From: Clostridia bacterium | GTDB lineage: Bacteria > Bacillota > Clostridia > Oscillospirales > Acutalibacteraceae | DNA: 64,000 nucleotides | Direction of reading: 5' to 3' | Assembly: GCA_017502085.1 (NCBI GenBank) | Contig: JAFVVQ010000057.1 | Span: 32,976 to 96,975 of the forward strand | In this document: positions 44,722 to 54,225 of the stretch, piece after piece | Layout: each line of letters begins with the position of its first letter | Numbering within the stretch: position 1 is the first letter of the stretch | The notes under the pieces: generated by a model | Told to the model about the DNA's origin: nothing | The model's input: the letters and a program-made list of their open reading frames with translations, nothing else | Database searches by the model: none | Made by a program: the position numbers and the translations under genes

Positions 44722-44746
44722 TGTAGGGGCGGATATTATCCGCCTG
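44722..44746. repeat. Short palindrome GGCGGATA-T-TATCCGCC
   Basis: A perfect 8-base inverted repeat with a one-base centre (44728-44744), preceded by GTAGG, just before the tpiA ribosome-binding site. Resembles dispersed intergenic palindromes of Clostridia. Confidence 0.5.
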
Positions 44747-44777
44747 CTGCACGTTATTTTGAAAGGACGTAATTCTA

Positions 44778-45545
44778 ATGGATAAATCACTTCGCAGACC
44801 TGTTATCGCAGGCAACTGGAAAATGAACAAGACTCCCGCAGAAACAAAGGCAATCATTGAAGAAATGAAGCCTCTCGTTGCAAACGCTGACTGTGACGTT
44901 GTTATCTGCGCTCCCTACATCGACCTTTATGCGGCTATGGAAGCAGCTGAAGGCTCAAACATCAAAATCGGTGCTGAAAACTGCCACTGGGCAGTAAGCG
45001 GCGCATTCACAGGCGAAATCTCCGCTGAAATGCTCAAGGCTGCAGGTGTTCCCTATGTTATCATCGGTCACTCAGAGCGCAGACAGTATTTCGGTGAAAC
45101 AGACGAAACCGTCAGAGACCGCACAAGAGCAGCTCTCAACGCAGGTCTCAAGGTTATCCTTTGCGTAGGCGAAGTTCTCGAAGAGAGAAACATCGGCATT
45201 ACTGCTGAAGTTGTCAGAAAGCAGACAAAGGTTGCTCTTTCAGGCGTTTCAAAGGATGAACTTGCAAACATCATCATTGCTTACGAACCCGTATGGGCTA
45301 TTGGTACAGGTCTCACCGCTTCACCCGAGCAGGCAAACGAAGTTTGCGCAATCATCCGTGCACTCATCGCCGAGCTTTACGGCAAGGATGCAGCTGACCG
45401 TTTCGTTATTCAGTACGGTGGCTCAATGAACGATGCAAACGCTGATGCACTTCTTGCACAGTATGACGTTGACGGCGGCCTTATCGGCGGCGCATCACTC
45501 GTTGCAGAGAAGTTTGCAAAGATTGTTGAAGCAGCTTCAAAATAA
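44778..45545 (+). CDS. tpiA: Triosephosphate isomerase
   Basis: 255 residues. It interconverts dihydroxyacetone phosphate and glyceraldehyde-3-phosphate. Visible: AGNWKMNKTP with catalytic Lys, GHSERRQYF with catalytic His, AYEPVWAIGTGLTASPEQA with catalytic Glu and the flexible loop, and YGGSMNDANA. AAAGGA lies upstream of the ATG. It lies between pgk and gpmI, separated from both by repeat-bearing spacers rather than by tight operon junctions. Confidence 0.97.
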   Translation: MDKSLRRPVIAGNWKMNKTPAETKAIIEEMKPLVANADCDVVICAPYIDLYAAMEAAEGSNIKIGAENCHWAVSGAFTGEISAEMLKAAGVPYVIIGHSERRQYFGETDETVRDRTRAALNAGLKVILCVGEVLEERNIGITAEVVRKQTKVALSGVSKDELANIIIAYEPVWAIGTGLTASPEQANEVCAIIRALIAELYGKDAADRFVIQYGGSMNDANADALLAQYDVDGGLIGGASLVAEKFAKIVEAASK

Positions 45546-45561
45546 TCAATAATCAATTACG

Positions 45562-45595
45562 TTTTGACGGGAACGGTTTTTCGTTCCCGTCAAAA
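45562..45595 (+). repeat. Strong hairpin after tpiA
   Basis: TTTTGACGGGAACG/CGTTCCCGTCAAAA, 14 bases perfect, loop GTTTTT. No T run follows, so it is more likely an mRNA-stability or spacer element than a standard intrinsic terminator. Confidence 0.5.
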
Positions 45596-45598
45596 AAT

Positions 45599-45661
45599 GT
45601 AGGGAATGGTCCTGACCGTTCCGCAAAACCGATAATCGGAACGCCCCGGAGTGTTCCCTAC
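45599..45661. repeat. MITE-like nested inverted repeat
   Basis: Outer arms GTAGGGAA/TTCCCTAC (45599-45606 and 45654-45661) and inner arms GTTCCG/CGGAAC (45618-45623 and 45637-45642) form an interrupted 63-base hairpin between tpiA and gpmI. Confidence 0.55.
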
Positions 45662-45688
45662 TCAGAAAAAGTTAACTGAAAGGAATGT

Positions 45689-47209
45689 ATGAAAATGAGC
45701 AAAAAACCTGTTCTTCTTTGCATTATGGACGGATTCGGCAGAAATGACAGCGATTACGGCAATGCCATTTCCACCGCAAGAACTCCCAACCTTGATAAGA
45801 TCATGAAAGAAAATCCGATGACCTATATCGGCGCATCGGGTATGGATGTAGGTCTGCCCGACGGTCAGATGGGTAACAGTGAAGTCGGCCACACAAACAT
45901 CGGCGCAGGCAGAGTTGTTTATCAGGAACTTACAAGAATCACAAAGTCAATTTCCGACGGTGATTTCTTTGAAAACGAGGCTCTCCGCGGTGCAGTTGAA
46001 AACTGCAAAAAGAACGGCTCAGCGCTCCACCTGATGGGTCTTCTTTCAGACGGCGGCGTTCACAGCCACAACACACATCTTTACGGTTTGCTTGAATTGG
46101 CAAAACGCAACGGTCTTGAAAAAGTGTTTATCCATTGCCTTATGGACGGCAGAGATGTATCACCCACATCAGGTAAAGATTTTCTTGCAGAGCTTTACAA
46201 AAAATGCGCTGAAATCGGCGTTGGCGAAATTGCAACCGTTGAAGGTCGCTACTATGCGATGGACAGAGAAAGAAAGTTTGACCGCGTAGAAAAGACTTAT
46301 CGTGCAATGACAGCTCTTGAAGGTCCCAAGTTTGCTTGTGCTTGCGAAATGATTGAAGAATCATATAAGAATGAGGTAACTGACGAATTCATCGTTCCTT
46401 GCGTAAGCGAAAAAGCAGAAGCAGTTAAAGACGGTGACAGTGTTATCTTCTTCAATTTCCGCCCCGACAGAGCAAGAGAAATCACAAGAGCATTTGTTGA
46501 CCCTGCTTTTGATGGATTTGCAAGAGATAAGAAACTTGACCTTTATTATGTTTGTATGACTCAGTATGAAGCTGATATGCCCAACGTTGAGGTTGCATAC
46601 AAACCCCAGAGAATTGATATGCCCATCGGTGAAGTTTTCAGCAAGGCAGGTCTTAAGCAGCTCAGAATTGCTGAATTCACAAAATATGCTCACGTAACAT
46701 TCTTCCTTAACGGCGGTGAGGAAACCGTTTATGAGGGTGAAGACAGAATTCTTATCGATTCTCCCAACGTTGCCACCTACGATCTTCAGCCTGAAATGAG
46801 CGCATATATTGTAACAGATACTCTGCTTGAAAAAATCAATGCAGATATGTATGATGCTATAGTTCTCAACTTTGCAAACTGCGATATGGTCGGTCACACA
46901 GGTGTGTTTGAAGCGGCTGTCAAGGCTGTTGAAGCTGTTGATACCTGCGTAGGCAAGGTTGCTGATGCGGTTGCATCAAAGGGCGGTGTAATGCTCATCA
47001 CTGCTGACCACGGCAACGCAGACAAGATGTTCGAGCCCGACGGCTCACCCTTCACCGCTCATACAACAAATCCCGTACCCTTCATTGTTATGGGTTATCC
47101 CTGTGAACTCAAAGAAGGCGGAAAGCTTTGCGATATCGCTCCCACAATGCTTAAAATTATGGGTCTTGAGCAGCCTGCACAGATGAACGGCGAATCACTT
47201 ATTAAATAA
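45689..47209 (+). CDS. gpmI: 2,3-bisphosphoglycerate-independent phosphoglycerate mutase
   Basis: 506 residues, the standard length. It interconverts 3- and 2-phosphoglycerate with two Mn ions. Motifs of the alkaline-phosphatase superfamily are present: CIMDGFG, DGQMGNSEVGHTNIGAGR with the catalytic Ser, SDGGVHSH, HCLMDGRDVSPTSG, FNFRPDRAREITRA and LITADHGNADKM. AAAGGA is 5 bases before the first ATG; a second ATG two codons later is also possible. Ended by a strong terminator. Confidence 0.97.
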   Translation: MKMSKKPVLLCIMDGFGRNDSDYGNAISTARTPNLDKIMKENPMTYIGASGMDVGLPDGQMGNSEVGHTNIGAGRVVYQELTRITKSISDGDFFENEALRGAVENCKKNGSALHLMGLLSDGGVHSHNTHLYGLLELAKRNGLEKVFIHCLMDGRDVSPTSGKDFLAELYKKCAEIGVGEIATVEGRYYAMDRERKFDRVEKTYRAMTALEGPKFACACEMIEESYKNEVTDEFIVPCVSEKAEAVKDGDSVIFFNFRPDRAREITRAFVDPAFDGFARDKKLDLYYVCMTQYEADMPNVEVAYKPQRIDMPIGEVFSKAGLKQLRIAEFTKYAHVTFFLNGGEETVYEGEDRILIDSPNVATYDLQPEMSAYIVTDTLLEKINADMYDAIVLNFANCDMVGHTGVFEAAVKAVEAVDTCVGKVADAVASKGGVMLITADHGNADKMFEPDGSPFTAHTTNPVPFIVMGYPCELKEGGKLCDIAPTMLKIMGLEQPAQMNGESLIK

Positions 47210-47213
47210 AAAC

Positions 47214-47256
47214 CAAGGGGACTGTCGACCGACAGTCCCCTTGTTGCATTTTTTTA
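47214..47256. terminator. Terminator of gpmI
   Basis: CAAGGGGACTGTCG/CGACAGTCCCCTTG followed by TTGCATTTTTTT; convergent with the oxidoreductase gene. Confidence 0.85.
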
Positions 47257-47258
47257 TT

Positions 47259-48230
47259 TTATCTGAATTCTATTCCGCAGATTTCACGGATTTGCTTCAT
47301 AACGTCTGAAACCTGAACGGCTCTTTGCTTCATTGTGCGGTAGTGACAGTCATTGGGATTTTCGATGAAATGCTCGAAGCCGAGTGCCTCATAGCCCATC
47401 AGAGTTTCCTTGGGCACGTCACCGATTATTTCGTGAACTTTGCCCTTGTTATCGGTGAGAGATATATTGACAAGCTTCGAAACCGATTCAATTTTAACAG
47501 TGCCTTCGTCGCCGAAAATCTGTGAGCCGAGCCTGTCCTGACCGAGTTTGGAATATGTGACGGTAACCAGCTTGTCAAGATAGAGCAGAGTTGCCGTACC
47601 GCTTCCGTCTGCACCGCTTTCCATAAAGTGGGCGCAGGCGGTTATTTTTTCGGGCATACCGAACAAATCGATGACGGCATAGATGCAGTAGATACCTAAA
47701 TCCATCAGGCAGCCCGTAGCGAATTTCGGGTTGAAGATGTTGGGGAGTTCGCCCCTGAGATATGCGGGATATTTTGAGGAAAGCTGCGAAAAATCGAAAT
47801 GTGCGCTCGTGATTCTGCCGATTCTGCTCACTGCATCCTTGAGAAGATTTCTTGCGGGGTTGAACATATACATTATCGCCTCAACGTAGATGAGACCGTT
47901 TTTCTCCGCAAGGGTCTGAAGCTCCCTGAGTTCTCTCGGCTCAACCGTTATCGGTTTTTCACAGATAACGTGCTTACCGTTTTCGAGCATCAGCTTCGAC
48001 TGTTCATAGTGAAGACTGTTCGGACTTGCTATATAGACCGCATCAAAATCGCCGTTTGCGAACTCATTGATATCCGTATATACAGTTCCGATATTATTTT
48101 CTGCGGCGAATTTGTTGCCGCTTTCGGTCGTTCGGGAATAGACGGCGGTGAATTCCGAGGCGCATATCTGCCTCGCACCGTCGATGAAGGATTTTGCAAT
48201 CCAACCGGTTCCGATAACTCCGTAACGCAT
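47259..48230 (-). CDS. Gfo/Idh/MocA-family oxidoreductase
   Basis: 323 residues. An N-terminal Rossmann domain (MRYGVIGTGWIAKSF, the GxGxxA/S dinucleotide loop) is followed by DAVYIASPNSLHYEQSKLMLENGKHVICEKPI, with the EKP motif, and a C-terminal alpha/beta domain. Members use NAD(P) to oxidise or reduce sugars and related compounds; the substrate is not clear. I chose the ATG at 48230 with AAAGGAG 6 bases upstream; the ORF extends 35 codons into the GNAT gene. Confidence 0.92.
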   Translation of the reverse strand: MRYGVIGTGWIAKSFIDGARQICASEFTAVYSRTTESGNKFAAENNIGTVYTDINEFANGDFDAVYIASPNSLHYEQSKLMLENGKHVICEKPITVEPRELRELQTLAEKNGLIYVEAIMYMFNPARNLLKDAVSRIGRITSAHFDFSQLSSKYPAYLRGELPNIFNPKFATGCLMDLGIYCIYAVIDLFGMPEKITACAHFMESGADGSGTATLLYLDKLVTVTYSKLGQDRLGSQIFGDEGTVKIESVSKLVNISLTDNKGKVHEIIGDVPKETLMGYEALGFEHFIENPNDCHYRTMKQRAVQVSDVMKQIREICGIEFR

Positions 48231-48231
48231 T

Positions 48232-48789
48232 TTACAGCTCCTTTGCCATGGCTGTTCCTCCGCCGAGGGAGCAGAGGATTTTAAAGCCGTTTCGTTTATA
48301 GAATCTGATTGCGGCGGTGTTGTGTGAGCCGACAATCAGCATAACGCCCTTTATTCCCTTGCCTTTCAGGTGGGAGAGCAGGACGTTCATCATTTTCGTT
48401 CCGTTGCCGCCGCCCGTGAACGGAGCGTTTATGTCAATGTGAAGATGAGCGGGATATTTTCTTGAGAAGAATCTGTAGATTATGTTCTCACCGAGAGGGA
48501 TGATGCAGTTTGTGATACCGTAGCTACGCAGTTTTTTCATATACGGAGAGAATGCTTTGCGGTAAGTATGCACGTTTTCTGCACAGAGGATATAGCCTTG
48601 TGCGGTATCGGTTTCATCGACGAGAACGAATGCGTTCTGCGGCTCTTTTTCGCAGTAATAATCGCAGTAAACGGCAAGAAGCTTCTCTCTTGCAACGGGG
48701 TCAGCCTTTGCTTCGGCGGGACCCGTATTCACACATACTCTGCGGCAATCCTCAAGATATTTTTCTTCAAAACGTTTTATTTCAAGCAT
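48232..48789 (-). CDS. GNAT-family N-acetyltransferase
   Basis: 185 residues. The acetyl-CoA-binding region is visible as GGGNGTKMMNVLLSHLKGKGIKGVMLIVGSHNTAAIRFYKRNGF. The pattern resembles the GNAT group related to the C-terminal domain of bacterial and animal O-GlcNAcase. The acceptor is unknown. It starts 2 bases after the GH78 gene and ends 1 base before the oxidoreductase, so all are likely co-transcribed. Confidence 0.88.
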   Translation of the reverse strand: MLEIKRFEEKYLEDCRRVCVNTGPAEAKADPVAREKLLAVYCDYYCEKEPQNAFVLVDETDTAQGYILCAENVHTYRKAFSPYMKKLRSYGITNCIIPLGENIIYRFFSRKYPAHLHIDINAPFTGGGNGTKMMNVLLSHLKGKGIKGVMLIVGSHNTAAIRFYKRNGFKILCSLGGGTAMAKEL

Positions 48790-48791
48790 AA

Positions 48792-50966
48792 TTATATCTC
48801 AACCGTGAATTCGGCTTCCCCTCTGAAAGGCACGTTCATATCGCCGTAAACGAAGGTTGCGTCGATTCTTTCGTCAGCAAAGACTTTGATATGAGCCTTG
48901 CCGCAAGCTTTCGTGAATTCGACACGGATGACTCCGTTTTCGGTGGTTATGTGACCCTTTGCCCTGTTCATACCGTCAACAAAAACAGGGTTGATGATTG
49001 CTTTCCTGAAAGCAACGCTGTCTTCGGGCTGACGAATGCCGAGAAGGTGTTTGAAAATATTTTTTGTGACAGCGCCGAACATCGGATGATTTCTTGAATC
49101 TCTGCCGCTCCAGTTTTCCCAGAGGGTTGTTGCGCCGTTTCTTGCCATATATGCGAACGAAACGTCATCGTTGCTTGCCATCAGGTTGAATGCAAGTTGA
49201 CCGTGACCGTTTTCAAAAAGCCAACGGGTAAGCACTTCCGTTGCAATGATGCCCGTGTCATAGTGACCGAGTTCCGTATACTTGTCACAGACCTTCTTTT
49301 CAACACGTTTGTCGCCCATACCTATCTGGAGAGCGAGACTTGTTGCACCCTGGATATCTCCGCAGAAACAATCCTGAGCGGGGCTGTAATATGCCGCAGT
49401 GACAGCACGCATAACTCTGTCGATTCTTTCGTGGAGATGTGCGGTTTCGGTTTCTTTTCCGAGAATCTTACCGACTTCAATAACCTGCTGCATAAATCTG
49501 ACGTAGAGGCAGGTGTTGACGTAGGCTTCGGGGATTTTTATAGGATCGGGAGTGCACCAGTCACCGAGACACCAGCCGCCGTGTTCCTCTTTGCAGACGA
49601 AACCGAATTCGCTTCTGTTCTCGAGATAATTGAGGAAGTGGAGCATCTTCGGGAAGAATTCCGCGAGCAATTCGGTATCACCGTAATATTTATAGAACTG
49701 AATCGGAACTTCAACGATGGCTCCGCCCCAGCCTGAAGGACCGCCGCCGCCGCCCATAAGAGGTGCGGTGTGTTGAACGTGACCGCTGTTTTTGCACTGA
49801 CAGTCAGCAATGTCGTATATCCACTTGCGGTAGAATTCACGGCTGTCAAACATCAGCATACCCGTTTCGGCGCAAAGCTGACCGTCGCCCGTATACCCGA
49901 GACGTTCTCTGTGAGGACAGTCGGAGGGTACGCCGCTGTGCATATTGCCGAGCTGAGTCCTGATATATGCATCGAAAAGCCAGTTAAGATTTTTGTTGTC
50001 ACTGTCGAATGAGCAGGTAACGGGGCAGTCGGAATGAACAACGTCAACCCTGACAACCTCGATATCCGCATCGACTCTGAAATAACGGAAGCCGTGCCAG
50101 GTAAAATGGGGGATATATTCTCTGTCCGTACCGTCGGCAACGAATTCTTCGCTCTGATAGCCGTCTTCAAACTGAATGCCGTACCATTTTCTTGTTTCGT
50201 AAAGTTCTTCGGCATAGTTTGCAATGAATTTTCTGCCTGGTTCCTTACACTTGAAAACGGCATATCCCGTAATGTTTTCACCGACGTCATAGAGCTTTCT
50301 TTCGCCCTCATCCTTAAGAAGAACGGGCTTTACGGAACGGATAACCTTGTCGGCAGGGGAAAACTGAATAAAGAATTCGGATTCGGGTGCATCGACAACT
50401 GTGCTTTCGGAAAATCCTTCACCGCTGAAATCAACTGATTCGCAGCCGTGAGGATAGAGAGTATAATCGTGTTTTTCTCCGTTGTAAAGATTGTTATAGG
50501 TGATGAAGCCTTTGTGTGCAAGGGTGGTTTTGTCGCAGACAACGTCTCCGCTTTCTTTTTTTATGTAGTAGCAAAGCTTCGGGTTTCCGAATTTGACGTC
50601 GCCCTCTGCATGACGGCTCACCTGATTATAATATCCGTTGCCGACGATAACGGTCATAACGTTTTCACCGTCGGCAAGATAATCGGAGATATCATATTTC
50701 ATACAGTAAATGCGGAACGACATTTCGTCGTTGAGTTTGAAAACAAGCTTCTGCAGATCTCTCCATTCGTAGCAGGTGGCATTGGGTACGAGAAGATCGT
50801 CGCTGACCTTTCTGCCGTTAATATAGAATTTGAAGAAGCCAAGGCCGCAGATGGTAATCTCTGCTTTTTCGCCTTTTTTTGCGGAGAATACTTTTCTGAA
50901 AAGAGGTGCGTCACTGCCCGTGCATTCAATCCATTCTGAATTTCTGAAAATCTGTTCGTGGGTCAT
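48792..50966 (-). CDS. GH78 alpha-L-rhamnosidase-like enzyme
   Basis: 724 residues. N-terminal beta domains (FRKVFSAKKGEKAEITICGLGFFKFYINGRKV; NVMTVIVGNGYYNQ) precede an (alpha/alpha)6 barrel with SDCPHRERLGYTGDGQLCAE, WCLGDWCTPD, FAYMARNGATTLWENW and a C-terminal beta domain. GH78 enzymes remove terminal L-rhamnose from plant or microbial glycans. No signal peptide. I chose the ATG at 50966, with GGAGG just upstream; the ORF continues 18 codons into the ABC-F gene. Confidence 0.88.
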   Translation of the reverse strand: MTHEQIFRNSEWIECTGSDAPLFRKVFSAKKGEKAEITICGLGFFKFYINGRKVSDDLLVPNATCYEWRDLQKLVFKLNDEMSFRIYCMKYDISDYLADGENVMTVIVGNGYYNQVSRHAEGDVKFGNPKLCYYIKKESGDVVCDKTTLAHKGFITYNNLYNGEKHDYTLYPHGCESVDFSGEGFSESTVVDAPESEFFIQFSPADKVIRSVKPVLLKDEGERKLYDVGENITGYAVFKCKEPGRKFIANYAEELYETRKWYGIQFEDGYQSEEFVADGTDREYIPHFTWHGFRYFRVDADIEVVRVDVVHSDCPVTCSFDSDNKNLNWLFDAYIRTQLGNMHSGVPSDCPHRERLGYTGDGQLCAETGMLMFDSREFYRKWIYDIADCQCKNSGHVQHTAPLMGGGGGPSGWGGAIVEVPIQFYKYYGDTELLAEFFPKMLHFLNYLENRSEFGFVCKEEHGGWCLGDWCTPDPIKIPEAYVNTCLYVRFMQQVIEVGKILGKETETAHLHERIDRVMRAVTAAYYSPAQDCFCGDIQGATSLALQIGMGDKRVEKKVCDKYTELGHYDTGIIATEVLTRWLFENGHGQLAFNLMASNDDVSFAYMARNGATTLWENWSGRDSRNHPMFGAVTKNIFKHLLGIRQPEDSVAFRKAIINPVFVDGMNRAKGHITTENGVIRVEFTKACGKAHIKVFADERIDATFVYGDMNVPFRGEAEFTVEI

Positions 50967-50968
50967 TT

Positions 50969-52885
50969 TTATTCCTCCGATTCGTTTAACTCTGAAAGCC
51001 TTGTGTTCCACTCTTCCCATTCTTCCATCAGGGAAAGCTGTTCTGAGGTGAGAGCTTCGATTTTTTCGGTGTATTCGGTAACAAGTTGGTAATCCGCCGA
51101 AACCTCGGGGGTCGAAAGCTCGGCGGTCAGCCTTGAAATCTCACCGTCAAGGCGGTCGATTTCGGCTTCGCCGCGTTTGATTTTGCCGTTGAGACGGTTG
51201 ATTTCACTTGCACGCTCCTTGCGAAGCTTATAACTGTTTACCTTGGTTTCGGTTTTCTTGGGTTTTTCTTTTGCCTGATTGAGAGCAATCTGAGCATAAT
51301 CGTTATAGTCACCGTCGAATTTTTCGAATCCGTCGGGTTTCATTCTGTAAATTTTGGTTGACAGTTTGTTGATAAAATATCTGTCGTGCGAAACGGCGAT
51401 TATCGTGCCGTCGAAATCCTCGAGCGCCGCTTCCAGAACTTCTCTTGAAGGAATATCAAGATGGTTTGTCGGTTCGTCGAGAAGAAGCACGTTTGCTCCC
51501 GAAAGCATCAGCTTGAGAAGGCAGAGCTTTGCTTTTTCGCCGCCGCTGAGGTTATCGACGTTTTTGAAAACGTCATCACCCCTGAAAAGGAAGAGTGCGA
51601 GATAACTGCGCACCTTTGTTTCAGTGAATAAGCGGTGTTCGTCCCAGATTTCGTCAATGACGGTTTTGCCGCCTCTCAGACTTTCGAGGCTCTGGTCGAA
51701 ATAACCGACCCTGACGTTTGCACCGAAGCTGTAACTGCCTTCGTCTGCGGATTGCTGACGGGTCAGAATTCGCAGAAGCGTTGTTTTGCCGCAACCGTTT
51801 GAGCCGAGGATGAATACTCTTTCGTTTTTATAAACGGACATATCGGCGTTTCTGAAAAGTAATTTTGAGCCGAATGCTTTTGCAAGTGAGCTGACCTCAA
51901 GCACGTCGTTGCCCGTTTCGCATTCGGGTGAGAATTTCATACGCATTTTTGCGAGAGAAGGCTCGGGCTCGATGAGTTCAGCCTTCTTTTTCTCAAGCAT
52001 TTTTCTTTTGCTTTCGGCTGTGATGAAATTGCGTTCTCTTGCAAAAGACCTTTGCTGCTCGATGATACCCTCTATATGCTTTATTTCCGCCATAAGGTTT
52101 TCATAGCGGCGTCTTTCGCTCTCGAGACGCTCTTCTTTGAGCTTGAGATACGTTGAGTAATTACCTTTGGTGCAGTGCGAATGTCTGTTTGCGATTTCTA
52201 CAGTTTTATTTGTGATTTTGTCAAGAAAATATCTGTCGTGGGATATGACGATAACTGTGCCTTTGTAGCCTGAAAGGAAGTTTTCGAGCCATTCCGTACC
52301 TGCGATGTCGAGGTGGTTTGTCGGCTCGTCGAGAAGAAGAAGGTCGGCGCCGCTCAGAAGAAGTTTGCACATACTCAGTTTTGAGCGCTGACCGCCGCTG
52401 AGTTTATCGCAGGTGAGCGAAAAATCGTCTTCGGAAAATCCGAGACCGACAAGCGCCGCTCTTGTGCGGCTGCGGAAGGTCAGACCGTCTTTCTCCTGAA
52501 ACTCTTCGTGGAGTTTATTCTGTCTTTCGATCAGCTCGTTGCGGTTGCCGAGATGAGAATCGATTGCCGCGGCGATTTCTTCCATTTCTCTTTCCATCTG
52601 CATAAGCGGTTCGAAAACGCTGAGTGCCTCGTCATAAACCGTACGTACGGAGCCGTGGCAGGCGTGCTGCTCAAGATAACCGACCTTGACAAATTTCGAG
52701 ATGAATGCACCGCCCTCGGTCGGCTCAACCTCGCCTGTAATGACCTTGAAAAGCGTGGTTTTGCCTGTTCCGTTTGCGCCGATGAGACCAACGAAATCAC
52801 CGGGATTGACGTCAAACGAAACGTTTTCAAACAGCACCTTGCCGCCGAAATCAACTTTTAAGTTTTGTATGCTGACAACTGCCAT
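50969..52885 (-). CDS. ABC-F family ATPase
   Basis: 638 residues with two ABC domains and no membrane segment. Walker A motifs are GANGTGKTT (36-44) and GSNGCGKTT; signatures LSGGQRSK and LSGGEKAK; Walker B LLLLDEPTNHLD twice. The linker between domains is the P-site tRNA interaction arm; a C-terminal coiled coil (about 560-630) is present. ABC-F proteins act on the ribosome, in translation control or antibiotic resistance. The stop codon is 2 bases before the GH78 start, and manA ends 2 bases upstream. Confidence 0.93.
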   Translation of the reverse strand: MAVVSIQNLKVDFGGKVLFENVSFDVNPGDFVGLIGANGTGKTTLFKVITGEVEPTEGGAFISKFVKVGYLEQHACHGSVRTVYDEALSVFEPLMQMEREMEEIAAAIDSHLGNRNELIERQNKLHEEFQEKDGLTFRSRTRAALVGLGFSEDDFSLTCDKLSGGQRSKLSMCKLLLSGADLLLLDEPTNHLDIAGTEWLENFLSGYKGTVIVISHDRYFLDKITNKTVEIANRHSHCTKGNYSTYLKLKEERLESERRRYENLMAEIKHIEGIIEQQRSFARERNFITAESKRKMLEKKKAELIEPEPSLAKMRMKFSPECETGNDVLEVSSLAKAFGSKLLFRNADMSVYKNERVFILGSNGCGKTTLLRILTRQQSADEGSYSFGANVRVGYFDQSLESLRGGKTVIDEIWDEHRLFTETKVRSYLALFLFRGDDVFKNVDNLSGGEKAKLCLLKLMLSGANVLLLDEPTNHLDIPSREVLEAALEDFDGTIIAVSHDRYFINKLSTKIYRMKPDGFEKFDGDYNDYAQIALNQAKEKPKKTETKVNSYKLRKERASEINRLNGKIKRGEAEIDRLDGEISRLTAELSTPEVSADYQLVTEYTEKIEALTSEQLSLMEEWEEWNTRLSELNESEE

Positions 52886-52887
52886 TA

Positions 52888-53844
52888 TCAGATTCTCGTT
52901 TCTATAATTTCTAATTTACCGTCAAGCTTGTATGCGCCTGCGTTTGCGGGGATGAAAATACTGTCACCTTTGATGAGACTGAGCTTTTCACCGCAGCATT
53001 CGAGAGAGCCCTCGCCGTCAAGAACAAGAAGAGAAACGAAGGAGCTTTCGTCTGCAGTATCGGTGAATCCGCCATCGATATCAAGCTTCCAGGTCTTGAA
53101 GAGGGGACAGTCTGCGAGGAGCTTTTTGCCGTCTCTGCTCAGAGCGGGATTTGAAAAATCGGGCTGGGAATATTTTTCAAGCTTTGTGACTGCAACACCG
53201 TCTGCAACGTGCAGTTCACGGGGCTTGCCGTCATTACCGACACGGTTATAGTCATAGATTCTGTAGGTTGTGTTGGAGCTTTCCTGAACCTCTGCGAGGA
53301 GGATACCCTTGCAGATTGCGTGGAGTGTGCCTGATTCGATGAAAAAGAAATCGCCCTTCTTTACCTTGACTTTATCAACGTATTCGGTGAGAGTGTTGTT
53401 TTCGATGGCATCCTTGAACTGCTCAGGAGAAATTTTATCCTTGAATCCGAGAATCAGATGAGCATCCTCGTCGCAGTCGATGATATACCAGCATTCTGTT
53501 TTGCTCTGACCTCTGCCCGTCAGCTCACAGTATTCCTTTGTGGGGTGTACCTGAACGGAGAGGTCATCTCTTGCGTCAATAAATTTTATGAGGATAGGGA
53601 AATCCGAAAAGTTTTCAGCATTCTTGCCGCAGATTTCGGGGTGTTTTGCAACTGCATCGGGCAGAGAAACGCCCGCAAGCTCGCCGTTTGCGATGCTGCC
53701 GAAGCCCGACGGGTGACAGGAAAGCATCCAGCCTTCAGCGGCATTTGCCTTTTCGGTTTCAACGTGATATTCGTCGATGAGTTTTCTGCCGCCCCAGATT
53801 GTTTCTGAAACAAAGGGCTTGAGTATCATGGGATAAAGCTTCAT
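52888..53844 (-). CDS. manA: Mannose-6-phosphate isomerase (type I)
   Basis: 318 residues, the short bacterial form. It converts mannose-6-phosphate to fructose-6-phosphate with zinc. Cupin motifs include FIDARDDLSVQVHPTKEYC, GKTECWYIIDCDEDA and ESGTLHAICKGILLAEVQESSNTTYRIYDYNR. I chose the ATG at 53844 because GGAGG lies 7 bases upstream. First gene of the minus-strand run manA-ABC-F-GH78-GNAT-oxidoreductase, with nearly zero spacing. Confidence 0.95.
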   Translation of the reverse strand: MKLYPMILKPFVSETIWGGRKLIDEYHVETEKANAAEGWMLSCHPSGFGSIANGELAGVSLPDAVAKHPEICGKNAENFSDFPILIKFIDARDDLSVQVHPTKEYCELTGRGQSKTECWYIIDCDEDAHLILGFKDKISPEQFKDAIENNTLTEYVDKVKVKKGDFFFIESGTLHAICKGILLAEVQESSNTTYRIYDYNRVGNDGKPRELHVADGVAVTKLEKYSQPDFSNPALSRDGKKLLADCPLFKTWKLDIDGGFTDTADESSFVSLLVLDGEGSLECCGEKLSLIKGDSIFIPANAGAYKLDGKLEIIETRI

Positions 53845-53940
53845 ATTTATACCTCCACAGGAAATTTTTCGCATATTTGTATTATTCTATCATATTTATT
53901 CAATAATTTCTATAGAATATTTAAGGGAGGATAAAAAAAC

Positions 53941-54225
53941 ATGGAGAAATATTCAAACAAAGCAAAGATTTTTTATTATGAGATTATCAGAAAGCCTCAG
54001 CCGATGAGCAGCAGAAGTCTTCTGCTTCGTCAGATACGGGAAACTTCCGACAGACTGACCGCGGCACACAACAGATTCGAAAACGAATGCGATGAAGATT
54101 TGCTTGATTCGGTCATCTATGAGATTCAGTCACTCAAATCGCTTTACCGCTACCTTCTGAAAAGAGCGAAGGAGGAAGGACTGCAGTGCGGTGAAATCTC
54201 TGTTTTCGGCAGGGAGGTCATTTAG
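53941..54225 (+). CDS. YaaL-like DUF2508 protein
   Basis: 94 residues. Helical; the segment DLLDSVIYEIQSLKSLYRYLLKRAKEEG matches DUF2508 (YaaL of Bacillus). Function is unknown. AGGGAGG lies upstream of the ATG. It sits directly before a BofA-like gene, the same order as yaaL-bofA in Bacillus, although recR is not in this window. Confidence 0.8.
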   Translation: MEKYSNKAKIFYYEIIRKPQPMSSRSLLLRQIRETSDRLTAAHNRFENECDEDLLDSVIYEIQSLKSLYRYLLKRAKEEGLQCGEISVFGREVI

